Positions 23,176-32,231 of a DNA stretch of 64,000 nt are shown in pieces (position 1 is the stretch's first letter; each line of letters begins with the position of its first letter). The notes under the pieces are model-generated. The model was given only the letters and a program-made list of their open reading frames with translations, did no database searches and was not told the origin of the DNA. The DNA comes from Ligustrum vulgare. Lineage: Eukaryota > Streptophyta > Magnoliopsida > Lamiales > Oleaceae. The DNA is taken from NCBI GenBank assembly GCA_963555705.1, contig OY743171.1, positions 14,445,352 through 14,509,351 on the forward strand, in the 5' to 3' direction. Position numbers and translations under genes: made by a program.

Positions 23176-23903
23176 TGATGAGATTCGAAGCGTGGAAGAA
23201 ACGCCGAAAAGTTCCGAACTCAGGTTGTTACAGACGGTGGAATCTTGACCCGACAATCATGACGCGAAGATCGACAATGCGGATTGAAGAACCAAGATTT
23301 TTGAAACGCCACAAGGATTTGCCCAATCTCCTTGATAAGTCTTTGATTTTTAACGCCACAAATACTTTCGCGAATATTTGATAAGTTCTGGATGAACGCC
23401 ACAAGATAATCAATCTTGATAAGTTTGGGTTTGTAATGTGAATCCACACATTAAACAATTGAAAAACATTCAATCTCTTTTTATTCAATCATCAAAGTCT
23501 CAAGTCTTAATTACAATGAATGGGGAAAGCGTATAAATAAGAAAAATAACCTATTCGCTAATTTACTCAAAATAGAATTCTAATTAAACTAAAATTCTAA
23601 AATAGGCAAACAAATAATTAAAAACAAAATTTAACCTAAAAATACGCAAAAACCCTAATTTTTGTCTGCATAATTGACTTGCTGTTTTGAAGCCCCAAAT
23701 GATGGAATTTGACCATAAAATAAGTCGGCTCAAGGGCTTTAGCCCATGAGTTTTGCTTAGTGGCCAATTCCTACTCGAAAAACACATATTATGCATCTAA
23801 TTCCGACATGGTTGACTGTATTGCACTTTTATTTGACTTGAATATTTAACTTTTTCAGTCAAGCCTGCTATGACTCCGATTGTCGAGGGTCCGGAACACA
23901 TCA
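23176..23903 (-). repeat. 3' LTR of small Gypsy element
   Basis: 728 bp, same length as its partner; the 3' LTR in element orientation. Followed on + by ACCCTCCTTCTTT, the complement of the polypurine tract. Confidence 0.93.
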
Positions 23904-23925
23904 TACCCTCCTTCTTTAGGATGAT

Positions 23926-24984
23926 TCATCCCGAATCATAGCTTTGTTCCTGTTGTTTCACTTCACCTCCTGGATCAAACGGAAAATTATTACTTCCATG
24001 CCATGAGTTCAATAAATTATGCTCTTTTGATTGGAAAACATGGAAGAGATGGAGCTTGAACTCCCTTTGCCATTTGCAGTGTGGTTGAAGCTTCCAAACA
24101 TAATTAACCTGCAAAAAAGATTTAAACAAAATGGGGAGGGACATGTTAGCTTCATGAGGTACAAGGTATGGATCCTTGTATTCGTGAATTATCACCGTCA
24201 ATTTTTCTTTTGGACCCACGAGGCCCTTCTCTTCACCTCGTTCTTCCTTTGCAAGTTCTCGTTTATTCCCCTCTACTTCTTTTCTCTCAAGCACCTCTTT
24301 AATATTCTTACTTTCAAATTCAACCACATCTCCAATCTCCAGATTTTTATCACCACGCTTGTGTACTACCTCATTACTACTCAAATGTGGATCTTCCGAT
24401 TCAACGCTCAAATCTTGAACTTCAACCTCAACTCCCAATTCCACCTTCTCCTCATCAAATTTTGGAGTTTGTTTATTTGTTTTTAATTTCAACTCTCCCT
24501 CCTTATCAATATCCTTATCCCCACGATGCCTCCTATTACACCACCTTTCACTCTCCTTCCTTACCATTCGTGAATCTTCTAGTGCTTCCTCTAATGTCAA
24601 CCCGTATAGTACGCATGTTTTCTCTTTCTTAAGGAATTGGTATATGTGCATACTCTTATCATAAACAGCCTCCCTCCTATGTCTCCAAGGTTTTCCCAAT
24701 AAAATATGATAAGACTTCAATGGCACTACATCACACCATACATCCTCACTATACCTTCCCTGGGTGATAGGCACTAGAACTTGTTTGGTTACTTTGAAAT
24801 TCTCAAACTCCCTCATCCACGTCATCCTATAAGGTTTATAGTGTGGTTCTAGGGGCAATCCTAATTTTTCAACCACGGTGCTACTAACAAAATTAGTAAA
24901 GCACTTTCCATCAATCGCCAAACTGCACCCCTTATGATCCACATAACATTTAGTTTGGAATAAAAATCCCGGATCATAATCCAT
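23926..24984 (-). CDS. Retropepsin-like ORF of the small Gypsy element (352 aa)
   Basis: Starts ATGGATTATGATCC at 24984. Residues about 20-115 resemble the aspartic protease region of plant Gypsy polyproteins (VVEKLGLPLEPHYKPY, VCDVV-type CDVVPLKSYHILLGKPW). The active-site region reads AIDGKCFTNFVS where relatives have I-D-G-G-S, so the Asp is kept but the following G-S is changed. Residues about 150-260 are a Lys/Glu-rich linker. The frame then ends in a short tail instead of reverse transcriptase. The domain order shows an internal deletion removed everything from the protease C-side to the polypurine tract. Confidence 0.75.
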   Translation of the reverse strand: MDYDPGFLFQTKCYVDHKGCSLAIDGKCFTNFVSSTVVEKLGLPLEPHYKPYRMTWMREFENFKVTKQVLVPITQGRYSEDVWCDVVPLKSYHILLGKPWRHRREAVYDKSMHIYQFLKKEKTCVLYGLTLEEALEDSRMVRKESERWCNRRHRGDKDIDKEGELKLKTNKQTPKFDEEKVELGVEVEVQDLSVESEDPHLSSNEVVHKRGDKNLEIGDVVEFESKNIKEVLERKEVEGNKRELAKEERGEEKGLVGPKEKLTVIIHEYKDPYLVPHEANMSLPILFKSFLQVNYVWKLQPHCKWQREFKLHLFHVFQSKEHNLLNSWHGSNNFPFDPGGEVKQQEQSYDSG

Positions 24985-25437
24985 TCCTCATGTGGCGTTA
25001 AAAAAATTCAAGAATGAAAATGATTTAGATATCAAATAGCAAGAACGACTTTTATTGACTTGGAAGGAAATGAATATTAAGAATTTTAAAGAAACTCAAG
25101 AAAGTGGTTCTTGAATTTCGGAGTGATTTTTTTTTAATTATGATGAATTTTCGAAATTAAATAATAATAAAAATAATAATTTTTTTTTAAATAAATCCGA
25201 AAATTCGACACGAACACAAGAAAACAAACGAAACAGGATTTGGATAAGAATCGAATAAAATAAACACTTTTGAATTTTGTTGAATTTTTATATGGATCAA
25301 AACTGAAAAAAATTTACTGGCACGAAGAACACTCAAGAAAAGAAAGAGTCAACAACAAGATATGGATAATTCTTATGACAGACTCGATGATAAACATAAG
25401 AATTAAACTGGATAGAAAAACCTGAATTCAGAGTCCA

Positions 25438-25449
25438 GCTCTAATACCA
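25438..25449 (-). promoter_or_regulatory. Primer binding site of small Gypsy element
   Basis: TGGTATTAGAGC on the - strand, one mismatch from the tRNA-iMet type TGGTATCAGAGC, two bases inside the 5' LTR boundary. Confidence 0.85.
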
Positions 25450-25451
25450 GA

Positions 25452-26179
25452 TGATGAGATTCGAAGCGAGGAAGAAACGCCGGAAAGTTCCGAACTCAGG
25501 TTGTTACAGACGGTGGAATCTTGACCCGACAATCACGACGTGAAGATCGATGATGCGGATTGAAGAACCAAGATTTTTGAAACGCCACAAGGATTTGCCC
25601 AATCTCCTTGATAAGTCTCTGATTTTTAACGCCACAAATACTCTCGCGAATATTTGATAAGTTCTGGATGAACGCCACAAGATAATCAATCTTGATAAGT
25701 TTGGGTTTGTAATGTGAATCCACACATTAAACAATTGAAAAACATTCAATCTCTTTTTATTCAATCATCAAAGTCTCAAGTCTTAATTACAATGAATGGG
25801 GAAAGCGTATAAATAAGAAAAATAACCTAGTCGCTAATTTACTCAAAATAGAATTCTAATTAAACTAAAATTCTAAAATAGGCAAACAAATAATTAAAAA
25901 CAAAATTTAACCTAAAAATACGCAAAAACCCTAATTTCTGTCTGCATAATTGATTTGCTGTTTTGAAGCCCCAAATGATGGAATTTGGCCATAAAATAAG
26001 TCGGCTCAAGGGCTTTAGCCCATGAGTTTTGCTTAGTGGCCAATTTCTACTCGAAAAACACATATTATGCATCTAATTCCGACATGGTTGACTGGATTGT
26101 ATTTTTATTTGACTTGAATATTTAACTTTTTCCGTCAAGCCTGCTATGACTCCGATTGTCGAGGGTCCGGAACACATCA
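25452..26179 (-). repeat. 5' LTR of small Gypsy element
   Basis: 728 bp; near-identical to 23176-23903. Confidence 0.93.
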
Positions 26180-26243
26180 TTGAGTCTTTACATAAAAAGA
26201 ATTGAGCTAACAAAGACCCCACTACAACAAAAAGGCCCTTTTG

Positions 26244-26585
26244 CAACATGCAAACGACATCAATTGCATGTTGCTAAAAGGGGTTTATAGCAACATTCAC
26301 TTGTTGCATGTTGCATTTGATTCATTAAATCCAGTTTTAGCAAAATTCAACAAATAAGTGTTGCTAATAATAAGCTTTTGCAACATTCATAAAAATGTTG
26401 CAATAAGTTTAGGCATTGACAACGCGCAGCGTGCATTGCAAAAGCTTAGGCTTTGGCAAAGCGCAATGCGCGTTGCAAAAGCTTGGGCTTTTGCCTATCG
26501 CAACGCGCACTGCGCGTTGCAAAAGCAACGTACAATGCGCGTTGCGATAGGTATCTATTGCAACGCGCATTGCGCGATGCAATAA
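26244..26585. repeat. CACTA left subterminal repeat array
   Basis: Multiple copies in both orientations of TTGCAACATGC, GCAACGCGCAC/GCGCGTTGCAAAAGC and similar. Such arrays are normally the transposase-accessory binding sites of CACTA elements. Confidence 0.85.
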
Positions 26586-26589
26586 GAAT

Positions 26590-27130
26590 TTCGGGCTAAA
26601 TTTTTACATTTACCAAATGTTGGGACTTAATTGCAAATCTCAATCCTCTAAACATATACCTATTTTACACCAAAATGAAAAAAATCTGAATTCATTTCTC
26701 CCCACACCCGATTCTCTACATTTCCCAAACCTACCCACCTCGCCCAAATCATCTCTCTCAATCTCGTCGACCTGTGAACGAGCCTTAGGAAGGGGCATCT
26801 GATAACACATCTGATAAGAGATATCCAAGTCCAAAAATCAGTCCAACAATCCAACTACTCCACAGCACTCGTCTGTGATTGACTGCAACTGGCGACCGTG
26901 CTGCAAGCGCTACCGGGCGACGGCGACAGTGACGGTGCAAATCCAGGCCAGCCACCGGCGACTCCAACTTCCGAGCTTCAACCAGTATCCCACCAGTCCA
27001 CAGCGCCCACAGGTTACTCTCTATCTCTCTCTCAAACTCCCTAACCCGGCTTCGATTTCGACCGTTCGAACTTCGACGGTTCCGCGACTGTTTCTAACTC
27101 CAGCAGTGCTGCAGTACCTTCTATTTGAAG
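26590..27130 (+). other. CpG-rich segment inside the CACTA element, possible second captured fragment
   Basis: Unlike the AT-rich surroundings, 26870-27110 is GC-rich (TACCGGGCGACGGCGAC). A Pro/Ser-rich frame at 26617-26802 and another at 26875-27153 lack recognisable domains. CCCACAG/GTTACTC at about 27008-27014 resembles a splice donor. It looks like the promoter or first-exon end of a gene joined upstream of the HOS1 fragment, but I cannot identify a source. Confidence 0.4.
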
Positions 27131-30100
27131 ACAGAGTCCAGCAGACAAAGTAGTTCTACACTCTTCATTGAGGAAGCACTTTCAAATCTTGAGACAGATG
27201 GAGGAAATATGGATAATGATATAGAAGAGTTATCAATTGCTTCTTTGCAGAGAGATGGAGGCTCTTTATTTTCCCGGTCTCAGTTACTTGGAAAGGGAGG
27301 GTGCTATCCTTTCAAAAATCTGCGAGTCGCTGCTGACTTACTGTTCTTACAAGGAAATTCTGATTTGGTGATTGCAAAGCAAGCAATAGTATCCTTTTAC
27401 ATGTAGTATATGGTTTAATTTTAATTATTCATATGCCCAATATGGAGTTAGGCTTGGGGGTGGTTGATGGTGTTGATAAGACTCATATGAGAGTTTTACT
27501 TTTTAAAGATTCCTTAACTTTTGGCATAGTTCTTATATTGAATATTTGATCGGAAGTGGAAAGTGTCTGATGAGAAATGGAGATACTTTGTTGATGACTT
27601 TGCTGCCACTTTCAGTATAACCAGGAACTCCTTGCTGGAATCCTTTACCTTTTATCTTCTGGATGACCACACCGATGAAGCTCTGCAAGTGAACTTTCTA
27701 AAATGAAAACATATTGAGGAATTATTATCTTTGGGTCATTTTGAGTTAGAATGCAGTGTTGTTAATTACACTATCTTTTGGCCTCAGAGCTTTAGGACTT
27801 CGGAATTTGAATTCACAAATAATCATTTTTTGTTTGAATGGAACGTGGACTTAATTATTCTATAGAAATATCATCATATATAACTCCAAAATCATCATTG
27901 CTTTAGCATAGCTGGTGATGATCTTGATTCAATATTTGCAGAATATTCAGAATCTCAGATTATGCTGTGTAATGATCTGCTGGTTCACTATATTTTTTCT
28001 AACAGAATTGCGAAATAATCTTTAATATTTTCACTGCTTCGGTTTTCACGTAATGTGTAAAATATGCTGCTTGTTTGAATGATTTGGTTTGTATAGCATT
28101 CTAGATATATTACTACTATGTTGCAATTCATTCAGCAACTTGAATTGAATACTCATTTGGTTTACACATCTGTTGGCTTCCATTTCCTGTTATGTCACAA
28201 TTTAGCTTCGCATAGAATTTGGTAGATATTTGGAAAATTGGAATATATTGATGGTGAAATGAGTGTTATGCCTCATACAGTAACCAACATGTAAGGAAAG
28301 AAAGGAAAAACCAAGATGGAAACATCCAAGTATGTAATATGCAAGTACAGTTTATTTCAGCTAGAAGGCTGAAAAATTGCCAAGACTTCATTTTTTGAAG
28401 TTATAAACGTAGCTTGAAAATCTAATTGAGAAAATAATACTGGTTCTTCGAAAACTTATTTTCCTATCCCAGGTGTCAAATCCTGTGGTTTCCAATTCTG
28501 TTAGTAAGGAACAAAGGGCTTCAATAGATGCATTGAATAGAAACAAAGATGTGGAGTTTCCATGGTTTTGTTGTGGAAGATGTGTAGCAACTGTAGGAAG
28601 TCACTTGGTAAATTTAGATTTCAGTTTGGACATGAGCCATTAAAGTCTTCAGCCCCTTCATCAACTAGGTTTATTAAAGTATCTAATTTCTTTTCCAGAG
28701 TAATTTGGGCAATTTCTTCATCAAGTATTAGTATACTACCTTCTTTATGCATTTTATGAGGAGATTTTTTATTGTTGATCATCTAATTATTTTTAATTTT
28801 TTGCTTCTTGTATTTTATTTTATTTTAATTTTTTGCTTACTGCTAAGAGCAAGATCATATTATAGATATCATCCCAATTTATATATTTCAGAACCATCAT
28901 ACTAATGCTCTTGGTGTATTAATTGTATATTGAATATTGATAATTCACTTGTATTGCTAGGAAGCATCTCGCCTTCTTCCTGAAATTGCAGGCCCAACAA
29001 TTCATCCCAAGGTTGCGCAGGTTCTCTTAGAGAGACATCAACCTGATGCAGCTCTCATGCTTTTAAGGTGGTCAAGACAAGATGGTGGAGCTTCATTAGT
29101 TTCACTTGAGGAGGCTGTTAGTGCAGTTCGAGTCCGGGTGGAATGTGGGCTTCTGACTGAGGCATTTTTGTATCAGAGAATGGTACGCATAAAGGTCAAG
29201 GATAAGAAACCGAGGGATGCATCAGATAAAGTAAAAGATGACTGCTGGAATTGGGTACTCTGGGTGGAGGCATTGGTGACTGAAATATGTTGTCTTTGTA
29301 TTAGGAGAAACTTGGTTGATCAAATGATTGAATTGCCCTGGAATCCTGACGAGGAGAAACATCTTCATAAATGCCTATTGGATTTTGCTATGGATAATCC
29401 TTCAAAGGCTGTTGGAGGTCTTCTCGTGGTTTTCTGTTTACAGGTATTCCTGCATTTGTATTTAGGTGTAGAGCCCTCTATTTTTTTATGTCCTATATAG
29501 TTTAGATATGTGCTAACTCGTGGAGTTTTCTTAATTCAAAGTAATTTATGAATTATTGACACGAATGTTTTCCTTTGTGGCTTAATACGGTTATATAAAT
29601 TTAATTTTCATTTTGAAGTTAATCGATAAAATGTGGCTTTTGTTTTGCTTATAAAATATAATCTATGATTGCTCACGTGTTTTTAAGGCTTCAATTGGTT
29701 TAGGACGTGAAATTGTTTCCAAGCCATTTTAAGAATCATTAGAAAAATTTTGGTATGTGCTGCTAGTTGCTTAGTTTGCTGAGTTAGTTTTTTATATTAA
29801 AATATTCATGTCATGATTGGCATATTGATCTTTCTTTGTTAGGTGTGTGTGGTTTCGGATTATATAGTGTTGGTGTAAGATTTTGGAAAGATAAAACCAT
29901 CTTAATGTCGGCTTGATTTCTTCCAGAATTGTCTTTTGCAAATATCTCTAAAAGCGAAAATGTGAAAAGCACCTGAATACAAGCGCCCACCCCGGGCGAC
30001 CTAAATTTCTGTTGTCTTAAGTAGCTCTAAAATCTTAAGTAGCTCTGCCATCAACTTTGTTACTACTATGAAACTGAAAGGTGTTCCATCTTAGTTCTAC

Positions 30101-30439
30101 TTAGCCTAAACTTCAAATTTTCAAAGTTCTTGTAGTTTGATGATGAATGAGTTTTTAGTTTGATGTTTTAAAGTATTATAGTGGTTGTGATATCCCTCTA
30201 CAGGTTGGCTAAGTCTAATTTATAGGGGAGACTCTATCCAAATTTCTGTAAAGTTTTACAATCGAAAATGATAATTTTAATATTTAGTATGATTTATTTC
30301 TACATTTTTGCATTCAGTGTAGTTGGAGTCCTGATGATTAAACTATTATAATGTCTTTGCAGGTAAAAGTCAATTTTGCAGTTCTCTCATAAGATGGTTT
30401 GTCATGGGTATAGTTCAAGCTAGACTTCAGAAGCCAGGG
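27131..30439 (+). pseudogene. HOS1: Captured HOS1 (RING E3 ligase/nucleoporin) gene fragment, exons with introns
   Basis: Segments in HOS1 order: 27131-27402 (SSTLFIEEALSNLE, CYPFKNLRVAADLLFLQGNS), 27545-27688 (FDRKWKV, VDDFAATFSITRNSLLESF), 28961-29443 (161 codons, RLLPEIAGPTIHPKVAQVLL, MIELPWNPDEEKHLHKCLLD) and a short remnant near 30410-30439 (IVQARLQKPG). They match the ELYS-like middle domain of plant HOS1, a nuclear-pore-associated E3 ligase in cold and flowering control. Introns are kept, so capture was at DNA level. The RING domain and C-terminus are absent. The acceptor before 27545 is missing and TGA (27539-27541) lies in frame, so a full protein is not expected; the third exon is still open and has perfect splice sites (GCTAG/GAAGC, ACAG/GTATTC). 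Confidence 0.9.
28470..28760 (+). other. Coding-like insert within the captured HOS1 intron
   Basis: Inside the long intron between HOS1 exons, frames such as SKEQRASIDALNRNKDVEFP followed by WFCCGRCVATVG look protein-like and do not fit HOS1. It may be another captured piece or chance. The ORF at 28562-28759 is in a different frame. Low certainty. Confidence 0.25.
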
Positions 30440-30803
30440 AGGTACTCATCTTTAATGATGATTCGTGTTGAAAATGGTGATAGTAGCTCCTTTTTGTATG
30501 GCTACTGGTCTGTTGAAAATGGTGATAGTAGCTCCTTTAGATGTGCAATCAAATAAATGAAAAATCTATATTGCAGATTTTGTTTTAATGTTGGAAAACA
30601 AAGTACCGTAATTTTTGTTAAGTATTAAAATATGTGGTATAATTTTCTTTAAAATGCTTGCATTTTATTGTGAATAATTGATTTGTTTTTATAGCACATG
30701 TGTTTCATATTTTACATATTACATATATGTTTGAGAAATTTGTTGGTTATCAGTGGAATTATCTATATTGATTTAAAAAAAAATTAAAAAAAATTTGTTA
30801 AAG

Positions 30804-31240
30804 ATCAACGGCAAGGCGCAATGAGTGTTGCCAAAAGTATCAACAGCAACGCGCAAAGAGTGTTGCTAAAAGTATCAACGGCAACGCGCAACGAGTGTTG
30901 CCAAAAGTATCAACGGCAACATGCAACAAGTGTTGCTAAAAATATCAACGGCAACGCGCAATGAGTGTTGCCAAAAGTATCTACCGCAACATGCAAAGAA
31001 CGTTGCTAAAGGTCTACCGCAACACGCAATGAATGTTGCCAAAAGTATCAACGGCAACGCGCAATGAATGCTGCCAAAGCTCTACCGCAACACGCAGTGA
31101 ACATTGCTAAAGGTCTACCGCAACACGCAATCCATCCTTTTGCAACACGCAATGAACGTTGCCGTATCCTTTCCCTCTACGGCAACACTGCGATTTGCAA
31201 CATGCACATGAACGTTGTAAAAGGTCTTTTGCAACATTTT
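30804..31240. repeat. CACTA right subterminal ~35-bp tandem repeats
   Basis: About a dozen units of the form CAACGGCAACGCGCAATGAG TGTTGCCAAAAGTAT (split here), period about 35 bp, decaying toward the terminus into CTACCGCAACACGCAAT units. Together with the left array they form the CACTA subterminal region. Confidence 0.9.
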
Positions 31241-31390
31241 TTGCGCATTGCCGTAGGCTATTTTTGTTGTAGTGCCCTGCTGTAGATACTCTTGCAATTA
31301 CATTACGTATAATAATGTGAAGGAAAAATACCTCAAAATTGGGAAAGAAAAAAATAGACCACTCAAATATATGAAAAGTAAACCACTTAC

Positions 31391-31427
31391 AGCACATTCC
31401 ACACCACAAATTGTTCCAGAAAAGACA
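31391..31427 (-). other. Exon-like segment (37 nt) with GT-AG flanks
   Basis: On the - strand, acceptor TTGGTAG and donor GCT/GTAAGTGG frame a 37-nt open piece. Joined in phase after 31782-31730 it would read VFSGTICGVECA. It lies just outside the CACTA insertion. Confidence 0.3.
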
Positions 31428-31729
31428 CTACCAATCAAACAATTTTGAGGGAGTGTGACCTAAATACTGCTTCAATGTTCCCAAGGAATATAAACTATGA
31501 TTTTACTGCATATCCTCATTGAAATCCCAAGCAACTTAAAAAAATGAGCTACTAAATCCTGCAATTTTTCATTGAAGAAATGTCAGAAGGGATCTCTTCA
31601 TTTCAGTCTTCACATAAAAAAAGTTCATGAAAGTAAACATTGTAATAAAACATGAGAAAAAAATCTGTAGCATTTTCAAACAAAATCTAATACTAACAAA
31701 GCAGCAGCATTTGATAGCAAATAACTTAC

Positions 31730-31782
31730 AAAGAAGCAACACATTCTAATAGCCTTAGCTCCAATTCCACCTCTGATTTCTC
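31730..31782 (-). other. Exon-like segment (53 nt) with GT-AG flanks
   Basis: On the - strand, acceptor GAGTTTCAG and donor TTT/GTAAGTTA frame a piece reading EKSEVELELRLLECVAS. Splice signals are strong; the gene is not recognised. It could be part of an unidentified gene starting in the GA-rich leader near 32.2 kb. Confidence 0.35.
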
Positions 31783-31807
31783 CTGAAACTCAATAAAATC
31801 AAATAAA

Positions 31808-32115
31808 TTAATAATTATTGAAATCAATATAAGCACAGAACAAAAACAGACTCGAAGTCACCATAGATGTGTTCCGTAGCAAAATCTTATAGAGAGAAGG
31901 AGAAAATCGCAGCTCTCTATTGAAGAGAGAAAAAACTTGAACCCTAGTGCCCCGAATGTACAAAAATGAGGTAACCTGAGCGGTGGAGATGGCGGCAAGC
32001 AGCCGAGAAGCAATGACACAAGGCGTAGCAGAAAAAAAACCCTCCACCTGCAGAAGAGCGACGCTGTGAAGAAAATAAGCGGAGAGAGAGAGAGAGGATC
32101 GATGCTGTGAAGAAA

Positions 32116-32176
<61 letters not shown>

Positions 32177-32231
32177 GGTACTGGGTGTTGCCTTTGGACG
32201 AAGCTTGGGGCAAGCTTAGACACAATTTCAT
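31808..32231 (-). promoter_or_regulatory. Putative 5' leader/first exon of an unidentified - strand gene
   Basis: A pyrimidine-rich (CT)n leader on the - strand followed by a GC-richer stretch (GCTTGCCGCCATCTCCACC) and a donor-like GCTCAG/GTTACC. This resembles a plant 5' UTR exon upstream of the 31782-31730 segment. No in-frame ATG connects to that segment. Confidence 0.3.
32119..32174. repeat. (GA)n microsatellite
   Basis: About 28 GA units, with a shorter GA run at about 32080-32096 and a duplicated GATGCTGTGAAGAAAA context on both sides. Confidence 0.95.

Larger units (their letters stand above)
23176..26179 (-). mobile_element. Non-autonomous Gypsy-type LTR retrotransposon (3.0 kb, protease-only)
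   Basis: Two 728-bp LTRs (23176-23903, 25452-26179) have TGATGAGATTCG at the left and CACATCA at the right. The target duplication TTGAG is at 23171-23175 and 26180-26184. I count roughly 18 LTR differences (about 2.5%). In - orientation the primer site TGGTATTAGAGC (25449-25438) follows the 5' LTR, and a purine tract AAAGAAGGAGGG precedes the 3' LTR. The 1.55-kb interior holds only a protease-like ORF, with no reverse transcriptase or integrase, so the element must have moved with helper proteins or lost them later. Confidence 0.92.
26220..31274. mobile_element. CACTA (En/Spm) transposon carrying host gene fragments (5.06 kb)
   Basis: Begins CACTACAACAAAAA (26220-26233) and ends with its exact inverse TTTTTGTTGTAGTG (31261-31274). 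CCC flanks both sides (26217-26219, 31275-31277), the 3-bp target duplication expected of CACTA elements. Subterminal arrays of GCAACGCGCAAT-type units lie at both ends. There is no transposase (TNPD/TNPA-like) frame. Instead the middle carries multiple exons and introns homologous to HOS1, plus a CpG-rich stretch of unknown origin. This is a non-autonomous, gene-capturing (Pack-CACTA type) element, inserted 35 bp beyond the target duplication of the small Gypsy. Confidence 0.93.

Noticed and set aside
23175..23488. Duplicate small ORFs here and at 25496-25764
   Set aside because: They recur because they lie in the two LTRs of the small Gypsy element.
30804..31240. Regular ~35-bp repeats that could suggest a CRISPR-like array
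   Set aside because: Head-to-tail imperfect repeats without spacers, in a plant genome, at the subterminal position of a CACTA element.
30875..31409. Several - strand ORFs with Cys/Leu/Ala repeats
   Set aside because: They are translations of the CACTA subterminal repeats.
31858..32231. ORFs encoding Leu-Ser repeats
   Set aside because: Direct translation of the GA/CT microsatellite.
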